64,000 bases of DNA from Pseudescherichia sp031998825 (GCF_031998825.1 NZ_DAMACX010000017.1:1-64000); one strand, 5' to 3'. Positions 8,377 to 18,533 are shown, counted from the first letter of the stretch. Numbers and translations: made by a program. Notes: generated by a model not told the origin, from the letters alone.

Positions 8377-11258
8377 TATTTCTCACTTATCAGGGGCAGC
8401 GTGCGCTGCAGCGCGCTGACGTTGTCCCATACCTTCCAGCCTTCAGGGTGTACATACCCGGATTTATCACTCGGTGTGCCGGAGACCTGGGACAGGATCG
8501 CCATCCCCTGCGGATCGACCACCGCCTGGTGGAAGAAATCGGCAAGCTTCTGCGGCGTCAGCTGTTTAATCTCAGCGACAACTTTATCACGGGAATCAAA
8601 GCGCATATTACCCCGATCGAAATCTTTGCTGATCTGCGCTGCCTCTTCACCCAGCGTTTGCGGGGCTTGAGTGACCTGGGCTATGACCGCCTGCTGGAGC
8701 TGGGTAAACTCCTCTGCGCTCATCTTCCGCAGCCGATCCTCCGCCGTTGGGAAGAAGGCCTGGTAACGCGCCCACAACGCCGACGGCTGCTTATCGCTGC
8801 TCTGTAACAGGAAGCCCAGGCCCCACTGGCGGCCAACGCTCATCGGGAAGGCAAACACCGCATAGCCGAGCTGCTCTTCGGTACGCAGCTGGTTGTAGAA
8901 CCACGGCTGGATAATTTGCCCCAGCATCGCGCTGTAGGCCGAGCTGCTGTACTCGTCATAGCCCGGCGGGACAAACACGGCGGCGAGCGCCGAGTCGCTG
9001 GTGCTGCCCGCTTTTTCAAAGATTATCCCCTGCTTTTTGTCTACCAGCACGTCGCGGTTGCGGCACCACTGGTTTCCCTTCGCCGCAAGCTGATCCTGCA
9101 CATGATGGGCCAGATCTTTCGCCTGCGTCTCGCTCATATTGCCGACGACTAAGAACTCCGGACGCGCGTTGCTTTTCAGCCGATCGCGATAGGCCATCAC
9201 GTCTTTCAGGGTGATCTCAGGCAGCAGCGCCCGGCGCTCTTCACGCTGGAAATAGGGAACCTGAGAGAGCATCTGCGCAGGCATGATTGCCTGCTCGTAG
9301 GCTTTGCCCTTCTCGGCGGAGTCCATCATCTGCGCATACCAGGACTTCGCCTGCGCCAGCTGATCCTCAGTTGCCGTATAGCTGAAGTAGCCCGCCAGCA
9401 GGTCACTGAAGAGCTGTGGCAGATGCTGGGTATAGCCGTTGGCATTAAGCATCAGGCCGTTATTGGCGTTAGTAGAGAAGCCAATCCCCCCGACGGAGGC
9501 CTGGTTGCTCAGCTGATCCAGGGCGATCCCCGCCAGGTAGTCATTCAGGGCGAACATCACCTGGTTTTTGGCGCTGTCCATCGCCAGCGGATTGCGCAGC
9601 ACTACGCTGACGTCTGCCTTCGGTTCGCTGGCAAAGTAGCGGCTCGGCATGTAGACCACCCGCAGGGTGGGATCATCCACAATCAGCTCGGGATGGGTGT
9701 AGTTTTTCGCTGGCTTTTGCAGCGTGAAATCATCCGGAATATAGGGGTTCAACTCCGGTAGCTTCAACGCGATGGCGCTGGATTTCTGCTGCCAGTCGGC
9801 AAACGTCTGGGCGCTAATTTTATCGACCTGATAAGGCGCGTCGACAAAATAGGCGGTTTTATTGTGCGGCTCCTGCGGGCTGATGTACCAGATGCGCGCG
9901 TTCTGCGGCGTCATCATCGCCAGACGCGACTTAACGGCCTCGGCATCAAACTGGTCAGCAATGTTTACCGCGTCGAGGGTATGCTCAACCGGTACGCGGA
10001 TCATGGTATCCGCCAGCCACTCGACGTAGTCCATATCCCGGGTAATGGAGGGGTAGCGGAAGTCGAGATCCAGCACGTGGGAGAGCTCGTCAAAGTAGCG
10101 CTTGTCCACGCCCTGCTCACGCAGCAGCTGGAGATAGCTAAAAATGGCCGCAACCACCTCATCACGGTGCGCCAGCCCTTTGTCGGTCAGGGTCGCAGAA
10201 ATAGCCAGCACGCCGCTGTTGCCGTTAACGATGGGGTCAGAGTCGGCGCGGATACCCTCGGCCAGACCCTGCTGTTGTAACCAGTCAGAGAGCGTGCCCG
10301 GACTGCGGTTGCCAATCAGGTAGGTAATCAGCTCGTCGGTTTTACTGCGGAACTGCGGCGTATTGTTATCGATGCGGAACTCAACCCGCACCACCTTACG
10401 CGGCATCACCGGTACGTAGTGAAGGATCAGCCCTTTCTGCGCATCGGTCACCACCGGCACGTCAATTTTCGGCAGGTCCAACCTTTTGTTCGGCACGCGG
10501 CCAAAGGTTTTCGCGGCGATGGCGGCCAGCTCCGGCAGCGGACGGTTGCTATAGACCACCGCCTTCATCAGGTTCGCCGAGTAGTATTTGTCGCGGAAGG
10601 CCAGCAGCGCCTCCTGCACCGGGCTGCCTGGTTTGTCGCTCAGGGTCTCCAGGTTACCGCCGGAGAAGCGCGAAGCCGGATGCGCCGGGTTGATGGTCTC
10701 CGCGCTCACCTGTGCCATGCGCATCCCGTCCCGGGAGCGGGCCAGCGTCAGCTCAGCGTTGACCGCGTTACGCTCGCGTTCGGCATACTTTTTATCAAGC
10801 AGCGGCGAGGCGATGACATCCGCCAGCCGATCCACGGCCCCATCCAGCGCGTCGTTCTCGACTTCCAGATAGAACGCGGTACGGTAGGGTGCGGTGCTGG
10901 CATTGTGGCTGCCGCCGTGCAGTTTTAAAAACTCAGCCAGGCTATCCGGCTGCGGATAGTGGGTAGAGCCCATCAGGGTCATGTGCTCCAGATAGTGCGC
11001 CAGACCGGGATGCGCCTCGGGATCCTGCAGCGAGCCAACGGGCACCACCAGCGCAGAGAGGGATTTCACCGCCTGCGGATCGTTAACCAGCAGGACCACC
11101 ATGCCGTTATCGAGGCGAATAGCCTGATACTGGCGGGTATCCTTATCGCTTTTACGAATTGTTTCCTGAACGGGCTGCCAACCGGTGTCTGCCTGACTTA
11201 ACGGTGCCCAAAGGGCGACAAATAAGACTAACGCTTTGAACAAGGTGCTGCTGGGCAT
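8376..11258 (-). CDS. ptrA: Protease III (pitrilysin)
   Basis: Periplasmic zinc metalloprotease of the M16 (inverzincin) family that degrades short polypeptides such as insulin B chain. The 960 aa compare with 962 in E. coli. A Sec signal peptide covers residues 1-23 (ending PLSQA). The inverted zinc motif HYLEH is at residues 88-92, the same numbering as E. coli. Four M16 repeats fill the chain; only the first carries the zinc site. It lies between recC and recB as in E. coli, with one-base overlap to recB, so recB expression is likely linked to it. Confidence 0.97.
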   Translation of the reverse strand: MPSSTLFKALVLFVALWAPLSQADTGWQPVQETIRKSDKDTRQYQAIRLDNGMVVLLVNDPQAVKSLSALVVPVGSLQDPEAHPGLAHYLEHMTLMGSTHYPQPDSLAEFLKLHGGSHNASTAPYRTAFYLEVENDALDGAVDRLADVIASPLLDKKYAERERNAVNAELTLARSRDGMRMAQVSAETINPAHPASRFSGGNLETLSDKPGSPVQEALLAFRDKYYSANLMKAVVYSNRPLPELAAIAAKTFGRVPNKRLDLPKIDVPVVTDAQKGLILHYVPVMPRKVVRVEFRIDNNTPQFRSKTDELITYLIGNRSPGTLSDWLQQQGLAEGIRADSDPIVNGNSGVLAISATLTDKGLAHRDEVVAAIFSYLQLLREQGVDKRYFDELSHVLDLDFRYPSITRDMDYVEWLADTMIRVPVEHTLDAVNIADQFDAEAVKSRLAMMTPQNARIWYISPQEPHNKTAYFVDAPYQVDKISAQTFADWQQKSSAIALKLPELNPYIPDDFTLQKPAKNYTHPELIVDDPTLRVVYMPSRYFASEPKADVSVVLRNPLAMDSAKNQVMFALNDYLAGIALDQLSNQASVGGIGFSTNANNGLMLNANGYTQHLPQLFSDLLAGYFSYTATEDQLAQAKSWYAQMMDSAEKGKAYEQAIMPAQMLSQVPYFQREERRALLPEITLKDVMAYRDRLKSNARPEFLVVGNMSETQAKDLAHHVQDQLAAKGNQWCRNRDVLVDKKQGIIFEKAGSTSDSALAAVFVPPGYDEYSSSAYSAMLGQIIQPWFYNQLRTEEQLGYAVFAFPMSVGRQWGLGFLLQSSDKQPSALWARYQAFFPTAEDRLRKMSAEEFTQLQQAVIAQVTQAPQTLGEEAAQISKDFDRGNMRFDSRDKVVAEIKQLTPQKLADFFHQAVVDPQGMAILSQVSGTPSDKSGYVHPEGWKVWDNVSALQRTLPLISEK

Positions 11259-11374
11259 TCACGAACCTCATCATTAACAAACCAGTGCCGGTGAGACCGG
11301 CATATCCAATCAGTCCGTGATTCGCTGCGCATCATAATGGAAGCCTTTCCACTGCGCAATTTTTATACACCTCA

Positions 11375-14300
11375 TCAGGACTGACTAAAGCGAAAGAGCG
11401 GCAGCAGATAACGCTCTGCCTGTTTAACTATCTTGGTATAGTTCTCAGGTTCGAGGGTGCGCCACAGGCGTTGATACCATACGTCCTCGCCCTCGCCGCT
11501 AACCATCATGTTGCCTTCATAGGCCTGCAGGAATTTGCTCCGCGCCTTAGCGAGCGTCTCCTCGTCTTTTAACATCGCATCATTCGTTGCGTCATAACAG
11601 GCTTTTATCCACGCGCCACCGCTTTCGGGTAGCAACAGCAGCGGTTTTTTCATCCCTTCCCGATAGCCTTCAACCAGCGCCTCAAGGTACTTGAGCGCCT
11701 CATCCTGCTTCAGGGGTGGGAAGTGCCAGGCTTTATCATTGCGGACAAATAGCCGACTCTCTCCCGTTCCGCCGCTGGCACAGTAGACAAGATGTTCCAG
11801 CCAAAGTTGCAAACCCTGCGAGACCTTCAGCATCGAAGGACGCCAGCGCAGCAGGCCATCCTCCTGCACATGCTGTAGCCAGCCGGTCAGGTGCACCTTG
11901 CCGCAGTCAAGCTCGATCTCCATGCTCTCGGCGGGCTTGCGGTGCTCGTGAACCCGTGACGCCAGCTGCTGCATCTCCTGGTGCTGGGTCTCCCAGACAA
12001 TTTCACCAAACGCGCCGTAGGGCAGCTGGCCTGCCGCACGATACTGGCGGAAGAGCTTCTCGACGTCCTCCTCCTCCACCAGGGTGTTGAGCAGCGCCTG
12101 GTTGAGCTGGTAGCGGTCCAGGCCATCAATAATAAACGGCTCGGCGTCGGGAATATCGCTTGCTTCAGGACGGAAGTTCACCTTCAGACGCATCTGGAAG
12201 AAGGCTCGCACCGGATGCGCCCAGAAGCGCTGAAGCTGCTCAAACGGCAGCGTCTCCAGAGGCTCCTCCTCCAGCTCCTGAATAAAGGTGGCATGCGCCA
12301 CCCCCTGCTGGCTGGCGGCGGGCAACCACTCCCGGGCGTAGCTTTGCAGCTCATCAGCAATAAAGTTTTCTGCATCAAACGGCATTCGCGTATGCAGGTG
12401 GGTAATATGATCTACCACCCGCTGCGCGCTCTCGTCGCAGGTGAGTTCTTCATCGCCAGGCAGATAGTGGCTCTGCCCGATGTAGTCCACCAGCTCCTGC
12501 ACCAGCACCGACGGGAACCGTTCGCTATTATCCTGAATCGAACGCCCGATATAGCTAATGTAGAGCTTTTGCTGCGCAGAGATAAGCGCCTCCAGGAAGA
12601 GGTAGCGGTCATCGTCCCGACGGCTGCGATCGCCGCGCATCGGTTTCTGGCTCATCAAATCAAAGCCGAGCGGGGCCAGCGCACGCGGATAGACACCGTC
12701 GTTCATCCCCAGCAGGCAGACCACTTTGAAGGGGATCGAACGCATCGGCATCAGCGTACAGATGTTGATAGGCCCCGCAAGGAAGCGCTGGCTAATGCGC
12801 TCCTGGTCAAGCCTCTGCGCCAGCTCGTCGCGCAGCAGGGAGAGCGGCACCGCCTCGTCATAGTGTGCGCCCACGCCCTGGGTGATAACCGCCTGCCACT
12901 GCTGCTCAATCAGCGCCAGCGCAGCTTCGGTATCGGGATCCGGCAGGAAAAAGTCGTTGAGCATGTCGCGGCAGACCGGTAGCCACTCCGCCAGCGGGCG
13001 ATCCTGCGCCAGCCCTTTGCGCCACAGCCTGAGCTGCATCAGCAGCGAGGCCAGATGGCCCACCAGCTCGGCAATCAGGCCGCTGGACTCATCGTAGGGC
13101 AGCACCGACTGCCACTCGCCCTGGCGGCTCTCCATCGCGTAGCCAAGCAGCATGCGCGTCAGGCCGAACTGCCAGGTGTGCTGGCCGGTAGCGGGCAGGG
13201 CCAGCTCGCGCACGTTGTCGTCGTCCATGCCCCAGCGCACGCCGGACTCGTTGACCCACTGACGGAGGTAGCGCAGCCCCTCTTCATCGATATTAAACCG
13301 TGCGGCGAGCACCGGCACATCCAGCAGGGCCAGCACGTCTTCCGACTGGAAGCGGCTGTCCGGCAGCGAAAGCAGGCTGATAAAGGCCTGCAGCGCCGGG
13401 TGCGACTGGCGGGCGCGGCGGTCGGAGATGGCATAGGGTAGATAGCGCTCTCCGCTGGCGCTGCCAAATACCGCCTGGATAAAGGGGCTGTAGCTGTCGA
13501 TATCCGCCACCATCACAATGATGTCGCGTGGGGAGAGCTCGGGATCCTCCTCCAGCATCGCCAGCAGGCGATCGTGTAGCACCTCGACCTCCCGCTGCGG
13601 GCTGTGGCAGACGTGCACCGCTACGCTGCGATCCTCCCGCTCCAGCCTGCGCTTGGCATCGCTGCGCTCATACTCCTGGGCCGTCACGCCGGCGACGGCG
13701 CTGTTTTTTAACTCCAGAATGTCATACTGCAGGTTTTGCAGTAGCGCACCGGGCGTAATATCAACGAAGGCATCGAGATCGTCGTAGCGATCCATTCCGG
13801 CCAGCAGATAGATGTAGTCGCGCCCCAGCTTGCCCCATGAGGCCAGCAGCGGGTTACCCACCTCCTGCTCGCCTTCGCTGTTAAACAGGCCCTCTACCGG
13901 CTGATCTTCACGGAACAGGGCCACCGGATGGGCATCAAGGTGGTGCTTACGCTGGCGGGCAATTAGCCGGGAGAGAAACGCCGGATCTTTGATATCCCCC
14001 CAGTAGTAGCGGCAGGGGTTGGTAAACAGCAGGTGAATATCCACGTGCTTGCCCAGCGCCTGCAGCGCCTGGAGATAGACCGGCGGCAGGGCTGAAATGC
14101 CGCAGATGAACACCCGGGAGGGCAGCCCGGCGGGCGGCGTCGTGGCGGACTCCAGCACGTTGATAAAACGCTGATAGAGGTTGGCACGATGCCAGTGCGG
14201 CTGCCCCAGCGCGGCGGTGTGCTCCACCAGCGCACGCCAGAGCGGCGCCTGCCAGATCTGCGCCTCACCGAGGCCGTCAATCAGACCACCCTCTTCCCAG

Positions 14301-14743
14301 CGGGTCAGCCACTCCGGACGAAAGACCAGATACTGATCGTAGAGATCGGCCACCCGAGACGAAAGCTGAAACAGCTTGCGCTTGTCGTCGTCGTCATTGA
14401 GGTAGTGGCGAAGCATAGTGAACGCCTCCTGCTCCAGCATCTGCGGCAGCAGGGTCATCAGCTTCCAGCTCATGCTCTGTTTATTAAAGGCGCTCTCTTT
14501 CGGAATGTCCGGCAGTACACGGACAAACATATCCCAGATAAAGCTCGCCGGGAGCGGGAAGTCGATATTGGCGGCGATACCAAACTTTTGCGAGAGCGTC
14601 ATCTGTAGCCATTGCGCCATGCCGGTACTCTGTACCAGCACCATTTCGGCCTCAAAGGGATCGTCGAGCCGTTCACGCTCAACGATAAACTCCATCAACG
14701 CTTCCAACACATCCAGACGATTGGAGTGATAGACCCTTAACAT
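11375..14743 (-). CDS. recC: Exonuclease V gamma subunit RecC
   Basis: Structural subunit of RecBCD that splits the duplex and recognises Chi in the 3' strand. The 1122 aa are identical in length to the E. coli protein. It has an SF1-helicase-like fold without a working Walker A motif, and a degenerate nuclease-like C-terminal domain, as expected for the family. It starts at ATG (MLRVYHSNRLDVLE). It lies 12 bases after ppdC and 116 bases before ptrA, and is probably co-transcribed with the prepilin-like genes upstream. Confidence 0.97.
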   Translation of the reverse strand: MLRVYHSNRLDVLEALMEFIVERERLDDPFEAEMVLVQSTGMAQWLQMTLSQKFGIAANIDFPLPASFIWDMFVRVLPDIPKESAFNKQSMSWKLMTLLPQMLEQEAFTMLRHYLNDDDDKRKLFQLSSRVADLYDQYLVFRPEWLTRWEEGGLIDGLGEAQIWQAPLWRALVEHTAALGQPHWHRANLYQRFINVLESATTPPAGLPSRVFICGISALPPVYLQALQALGKHVDIHLLFTNPCRYYWGDIKDPAFLSRLIARQRKHHLDAHPVALFREDQPVEGLFNSEGEQEVGNPLLASWGKLGRDYIYLLAGMDRYDDLDAFVDITPGALLQNLQYDILELKNSAVAGVTAQEYERSDAKRRLEREDRSVAVHVCHSPQREVEVLHDRLLAMLEEDPELSPRDIIVMVADIDSYSPFIQAVFGSASGERYLPYAISDRRARQSHPALQAFISLLSLPDSRFQSEDVLALLDVPVLAARFNIDEEGLRYLRQWVNESGVRWGMDDDNVRELALPATGQHTWQFGLTRMLLGYAMESRQGEWQSVLPYDESSGLIAELVGHLASLLMQLRLWRKGLAQDRPLAEWLPVCRDMLNDFFLPDPDTEAALALIEQQWQAVITQGVGAHYDEAVPLSLLRDELAQRLDQERISQRFLAGPINICTLMPMRSIPFKVVCLLGMNDGVYPRALAPLGFDLMSQKPMRGDRSRRDDDRYLFLEALISAQQKLYISYIGRSIQDNSERFPSVLVQELVDYIGQSHYLPGDEELTCDESAQRVVDHITHLHTRMPFDAENFIADELQSYAREWLPAASQQGVAHATFIQELEEEPLETLPFEQLQRFWAHPVRAFFQMRLKVNFRPEASDIPDAEPFIIDGLDRYQLNQALLNTLVEEEDVEKLFRQYRAAGQLPYGAFGEIVWETQHQEMQQLASRVHEHRKPAESMEIELDCGKVHLTGWLQHVQEDGLLRWRPSMLKVSQGLQLWLEHLVYCASGGTGESRLFVRNDKAWHFPPLKQDEALKYLEALVEGYREGMKKPLLLLPESGGAWIKACYDATNDAMLKDEETLAKARSKFLQAYEGNMMVSGEGEDVWYQRLWRTLEPENYTKIVKQAERYLLPLFRFSQS

Positions 14744-14755
14744 AAACGCTCCTGA

Positions 14756-15079
14756 CTACTTATAAACTGGGCAATGTAACCGCGTCATCTTCCCCTGCCT
14801 GCCCACTGGCGAGGTGATGGTTACGCTGATGCTGACACATCCGGCGTCCGTTGTCTGTACCCGGCTGACCTGCCAGCCCGATGGTAACGGTGCGGGCCGA
14901 AGCTGCGCCTGCTGCCAGCCGTAGCGCCACAGGTAGCGATAGTGGCTCCAGGCGGTAAAGCCCTCCAGCAGCACGCGATGATACCCTGTCAGCGCCGTGA
15001 CAACCATGACCAGCAGCACCATTGCCAGCAAGGTTTCCGGCAGGCTAAAGCCTCTCTGGGAAGCTACGGCATCTGGCAT
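14756..15079 (-). CDS. ppdC: Prepilin peptidase-dependent protein C (pseudopilin-like)
   Basis: Small type IV pilin-like protein of 107 aa, the E. coli length. The start at 15079 (MPDAVASQ) is chosen because the prepilin signature RGFSLPE, cleaved after G by prepilin peptidase with E at +5, then lies about 10 residues in, followed by a hydrophobic helix (TLLAMVLLVMVV). The longer open frame upstream overlaps ygdB. Its start overlaps the ygdB end by 16 bases. The family role is that of a minor pseudopilin in an envelope fibre; no pilus genes are adjacent. Confidence 0.85.
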   Translation of the reverse strand: MPDAVASQRGFSLPETLLAMVLLVMVVTALTGYHRVLLEGFTAWSHYRYLWRYGWQQAQLRPAPLPSGWQVSRVQTTDAGCVSISVTITSPVGRQGKMTRLHCPVYK

Positions 15080-15480
15080 TGGGCTATCTCCTTGAAGGGA
15101 CAGAAATCGCTCCAGCCGTGAGGCGAAAACGTCACGTTGCTCTCGCGTATCACCCCGCTGCGCCACAGGGTTTCACTCCCGCTTTCGGCAATCAGCACCA
15201 GCGTCCGGTCGGCAAAAATACGCAGGCACACCCGCCACGGCTGGCGCTGATGTTCCCGACACTGCACGGCGGGCTGCATCTGCCAGACCTGCATCCGTCC
15301 CCACTCCAGCGCCGAGTGAGCATCGGCCAAATGACGCAGCGCCCGGCTTTCACTGGTGATGCGCTGCGTATGGGTGTGCTGGCGCTGGTTTAAACCGGTG
15401 AGCATCAGGCTGCCCAGCAGCAGAATTAGCAGAACCAGCGCCAGGGATGAGATCCCCCTTTCATCTCTCACAGATTTCAC
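15064..15480 (-). CDS. ygdB: Prepilin-locus membrane-anchored protein YgdB
   Basis: A 138-aa protein at the position of E. coli ygdB (about 135 aa) between ppdB and ppdC. It has an N-terminal hydrophobic segment (SSLALVLLILLLGSLMLTGL, residues 11-30) behind a DERG sequence, resembling a PilX-like minor pilin N terminus, then a soluble cysteine-containing domain. Function is not proven. It overlaps ppdC by 16 bases and lies 3 bases after ppdB, so it belongs to the ppdA-ppdB-ygdB-ppdC-recC transcription unit. Confidence 0.85.
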   Translation of the reverse strand: MKSVRDERGISSLALVLLILLLGSLMLTGLNQRQHTHTQRITSESRALRHLADAHSALEWGRMQVWQMQPAVQCREHQRQPWRVCLRIFADRTLVLIAESGSETLWRSGVIRESNVTFSPHGWSDFCPFKEIAQCQMP

Positions 15481-15483
15481 TTT

Positions 15484-16071
15484 TCATAAGTTGTACCCCA
15501 CCACGCTATAGGTCGCGCTAATGACCTCCTGGGGATGGTCAAGGGGAGCCGCCGCCAGCGTTACCGTCAGCGCGGGGGCCAAAACGCCCTGCAGCTGGCG
15601 GCTCACCGTGAAGCGCTGTACGCTGACCGTAGCGGGATCGGTAACTTTATCCCACCCCTTCTCTTCACAGCTCTCTGCCCCCTGCCGCGTCTCCAGCACG
15701 CCGTTCTGCAGGCGAAAGCCGGTCTGCTCCGCCTCGGAGAGGGGCGAGTGCTCCCACCGGCCGTTGCCGTTGGCATCCCACTGCACGATAACGCAGGCTC
15801 CCTGACGGCCAATGACTAGCGGCTGCCCAATGCACTCGCCCCGACAGTAGCCGGCCCGTTGGAGATGCTTTCCTAGCGTGAAAAGATGCTGCCAAAGCGC
15901 CTCCTCCAACGTTTGCTGCCGGGCCTGGTGCAGCATTGCTGCCTGTAGCGCAGGTAAAAAGCGGGCCGCGCTGAGCAAAAGTACGCTGCCGATGGTCATC
16001 GCGATGAGCACCTCCAGTAGAGAGAAACCACCCTCGGTCAGCTGCAAGCGCCGCTGTCTGTACGCTGGCAT
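15484..16071 (-). CDS. ppdB: Prepilin peptidase-dependent protein B
   Basis: Minor pseudopilin-like protein of 195 aa (E. coli about 187). The start chosen is MPAYRQRR at 16071, which overlaps ppdA by 34 bases; a start 13 codons upstream is also open. The prepilin cleavage signature EGGFSLLEVLIAM is near residue 13, with a PilW-like hydrophobic helix after it. The C-terminal part carries cysteine pairs (RAGYCRGEC, AESCEEK) that probably form disulfides. Its neighbours are the other prepilin-like genes. Confidence 0.85.
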   Translation of the reverse strand: MPAYRQRRLQLTEGGFSLLEVLIAMTIGSVLLLSAARFLPALQAAMLHQARQQTLEEALWQHLFTLGKHLQRAGYCRGECIGQPLVIGRQGACVIVQWDANGNGRWEHSPLSEAEQTGFRLQNGVLETRQGAESCEEKGWDKVTDPATVSVQRFTVSRQLQGVLAPALTVTLAAAPLDHPQEVISATYSVVGYNL

Positions 16072-16508
16072 ACTCTTATCCGCCCCCAGTTTGATACAAT
16101 GATTTGCCACTCCCCCGCCTCGCTACGCAGCGTGATATGTCCGGCCCATGCCGTATTGCGCAGCCCGTAAAAGCCGAGCGAGGGGGTGATATCCACCAGC
16201 GCCACCTCTGGCCAGCGCGGATGTAGCGCAAAGGGATTATCCGCACCACAGGTTGCCTGCGCGTCAGCCGACGCCAGCAGGCACCAGCGGCCGCTCTCCT
16301 GCTTCACCGATACCTTACGATCCCGGTTGTGCCAGTTGGCATCGTCCCGCAGCAACTCCAGATAGTCACGCACCTGCCAGGCGGTTTGCCACAGCCGCTG
16401 ATGCGCCTGGTAACTCTGCCAGCCGTACAGTCCCGACGCGCCCAGCATCGCCAGAACAATCATCGCCACTGTGGTTTCAATAAGGGTGTAACCCTGCTCT
16501 TTTTTCAT
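16038..16508 (-). CDS. ppdA: Prepilin peptidase-dependent protein A
   Basis: First gene of the prepilin-like cluster upstream of recC; 156 aa, equal to E. coli PpdA. The ATG at 16508 gives MKKEQGYTLIE, an ideal type IV prepilin leader (cleavage after G6, E at +5), followed by a hydrophobic helix and a small globular domain. An ATG 5 codons upstream is less likely because it would lengthen the leader. Cysteines in WCLLAS, ATCGAD and RVCQRTDSGACS may form disulfides. Confidence 0.88.
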   Translation of the reverse strand: MKKEQGYTLIETTVAMIVLAMLGASGLYGWQSYQAHQRLWQTAWQVRDYLELLRDDANWHNRDRKVSVKQESGRWCLLASADAQATCGADNPFALHPRWPEVALVDITPSLGFYGLRNTAWAGHITLRSEAGEWQIIVSNWGRIRVCQRTDSGACS

Positions 16509-16644
16509 TGCCGCACTCTGCACCCAAAATGCAACGCATGCGAGGCGAGATGATTACTTTTACGAGGCGCTACGAGAGAAATAGTGTGATTTGCAGAGGG
16601 TTACATCGCAGCGGGAAAGCGGGTCGCAGAACGGAATGATAGAG

Positions 16645-16673
16645 AGAAAAAACCGGCGCATTAACGCGCCGGC
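16645..16673 (-). terminator. Terminator of lgt-thyA
   Basis: On the minus strand a GC-rich stem CCGGCGC/GCGCCGG is followed by a run of six T, 19 bases after the thyA stop. A good intrinsic terminator separating thyA from ppdA. Confidence 0.85.
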
Positions 16674-16691
16674 TGTGGCAGGCTGTCAGCG

Positions 16692-17486
16692 TTAGATAGC
16701 GACCGGGGCTTTAATCCCAGGGTGCGGATCGTAGCCTTCGATCTCAAAGTCGTCGAAGCGGTAGTCGAACAGCGAGTCCGGCTTACGCTTGATCACAAGC
16801 TTCGGCAGCGCGCGCGGCTCACGGGTCAGCTGCAGATGCGTCTGCTCCATGTGGTTGCTGTAGAGATGGGTATCGCCGCCGGTCCAGACGAAGTCACCCA
16901 CCTCCAGATCACACTGCTGCGCCATCATATGCACCAGTAGCGCGTAGCTGGCGATATTAAACGGCAGGCCGAGGAAGACATCGCAGGAGCGCTGGTAGAG
17001 CTGACAGGAGAGCTTGCCATCCGCAACGTAGAACTGGAAAAACGCGTGGCACGGGGCCAGCGCCATTTTGTCCAGCTCGCCGACGTTCCAGGCAGAGACG
17101 ATGATCCGCCGGGAGTCCGGATCAGTCTTCAGCTGGTTCAGCACGGTCGCGATCTGGTCGATGTGGCGACCGTCGGGCGTCGGCCATGCGCGCCACTGTT
17201 TGCCGTAGACCGGGCCGAGGTTACCCTGCTCGTCGGCCCACTCGTCCCAGATAGTGACGTTGTTTTCATGCAGGTAGGCGACGTTGGTATCGCCCTGCAG
17301 GAACCACAGCAGCTCATGAATGATTGAGCGCAGGTGGCAGCGCTTGGTGGTCACCAGCGGGAAGCCCTCCTGCAGGTTAAAGCGCATCTGATGGCCAAAA
17401 ATGGAAAGCGTGCCGGTGCCGGTACGGTCGTTTTTCTTCGTGCCTTCATCCAGCACTTTTTGCATCAGTTCTAAATACTGTTTCAT
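16692..17486 (-). CDS. thyA: Thymidylate synthase
   Basis: Converts dUMP and methylene-tetrahydrofolate to dTMP and dihydrofolate; cytoplasmic homodimer. The 264 aa equal the E. coli length. The catalytic cysteine is C146 in LAPCHAFFQF; the folate/phosphate arginines are in KNDRTGTGT and DPDSRRII. It lies 6 bases downstream of lgt, so its ribosome-binding site overlaps the lgt stop region. The two genes form the conserved lgt-thyA operon. Confidence 0.98.
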   Translation of the reverse strand: MKQYLELMQKVLDEGTKKNDRTGTGTLSIFGHQMRFNLQEGFPLVTTKRCHLRSIIHELLWFLQGDTNVAYLHENNVTIWDEWADEQGNLGPVYGKQWRAWPTPDGRHIDQIATVLNQLKTDPDSRRIIVSAWNVGELDKMALAPCHAFFQFYVADGKLSCQLYQRSCDVFLGLPFNIASYALLVHMMAQQCDLEVGDFVWTGGDTHLYSNHMEQTHLQLTREPRALPKLVIKRKPDSLFDYRFDDFEIEGYDPHPGIKAPVAI

Positions 17487-17492
17487 GATTCC

Positions 17493-18368
17493 TCAGGAGA
17501 CGTGTTGCTGCGGGCGACGGCGGTACGCCCAGACCATCATCAGCGCGCCCGCAATAATCATTGGGATAGAGAGGATCTGGCCCATGCTGATGTACTGCAC
17601 CCACTCGCCGGTAAACTGCGCGTCCGGCTGGCGGAAGAACTCCACGATAATGCGGAATGCGCCATAGCCGATCAGGAACAGACCTGATACCGACCCCATC
17701 GGGCGCGGCTTGCGAATAAACAGGTTAAGGATGATAAACAGCACAACCCCCTCCAGTGCCAGCTCATAGAGCTGTGAAGGGTGGCGCGGCAGTACGCCGT
17801 AGGTGTCAAAAATAGTCTGCCACTCCGGGTGCGAAGGCAGCAGCGCCATATCTTCCGCGCGGGAGTTAGGGAAGAGCATCGCCAGCGGGAAGCTCGGATC
17901 GACGCGGCCCCACAGCTCGCCGTTGATAAAGTTACCCAGCCGCCCGGCACCCAGCCCAAACGGGATCAGCGGTGCAATAAAGTCGGAGACCTGGAAGAAG
18001 GTGCGCTTAGTGCGTTTGGCAAAGATGATCATCACCACGATCACGCCAACCAGGCCGCCGTGGAAGGACATGCCGCCATCCCAGACGCGGAACAGATAGA
18101 GCGGATCCTGGATAAAGGTCGGGAAGTTGTAGAACAGCACGTAGCCGATGCGTCCGCCAAGGAAGACGCCCAGGAAGCCTGCATAGAGCAGGTTTTCCAC
18201 TTCGTTTTTCGTCCAGCCGCTGCCGGGACGATTTGCGCGGCGACCAGCCAGCCACATGGCAAAAATAAAGCCAACCAGGTACATCATGCCGTACCAGTGC
18301 AGCGAAACCGGTCCGATAGAGAAAATTACCGGATCGAAATCGGGAAAACGCAGATATCCATTATTCAT
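17493..18368 (-). CDS. lgt: Prolipoprotein diacylglyceryl transferase
   Basis: Inner-membrane enzyme that moves diacylglycerol from phosphatidylglycerol to the lipobox cysteine of prolipoproteins, the first lipoprotein maturation step. The 291 aa match E. coli. About seven membrane segments are visible. The family residues are in place: H103 in SFHGGLVG, and R143 and N146 in the signature GAGRLGNFINGELWGR. First gene of the lgt-thyA operon. Confidence 0.98.
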   Translation of the reverse strand: MNNGYLRFPDFDPVIFSIGPVSLHWYGMMYLVGFIFAMWLAGRRANRPGSGWTKNEVENLLYAGFLGVFLGGRIGYVLFYNFPTFIQDPLYLFRVWDGGMSFHGGLVGVIVVMIIFAKRTKRTFFQVSDFIAPLIPFGLGAGRLGNFINGELWGRVDPSFPLAMLFPNSRAEDMALLPSHPEWQTIFDTYGVLPRHPSQLYELALEGVVLFIILNLFIRKPRPMGSVSGLFLIGYGAFRIIVEFFRQPDAQFTGEWVQYISMGQILSIPMIIAGALMMVWAYRRRPQQHVS

Positions 18369-18533
18369 CTGTCACCACAAAGTGTTGTTATTCCGCCAAA
18401 AATCGACAGCGGTTAAGATGTGCGTCCGCTTAACGGGGCGCTCCAAAGCTGGGAATCATAGCATAAGCCAGGCGGGCGATTAGGGCGAAGTTGTAAAAGA
18501 TCTGTATCTTCCCTTTACCCGCAGCCGCTAACG

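Noticed and set aside
11716..12982. Several Arg/Ala/Pro-rich open frames antisense to recC.
   Set aside because: They overlap a complete, correct-length recC and have no recognisable features; shadows of codon bias.
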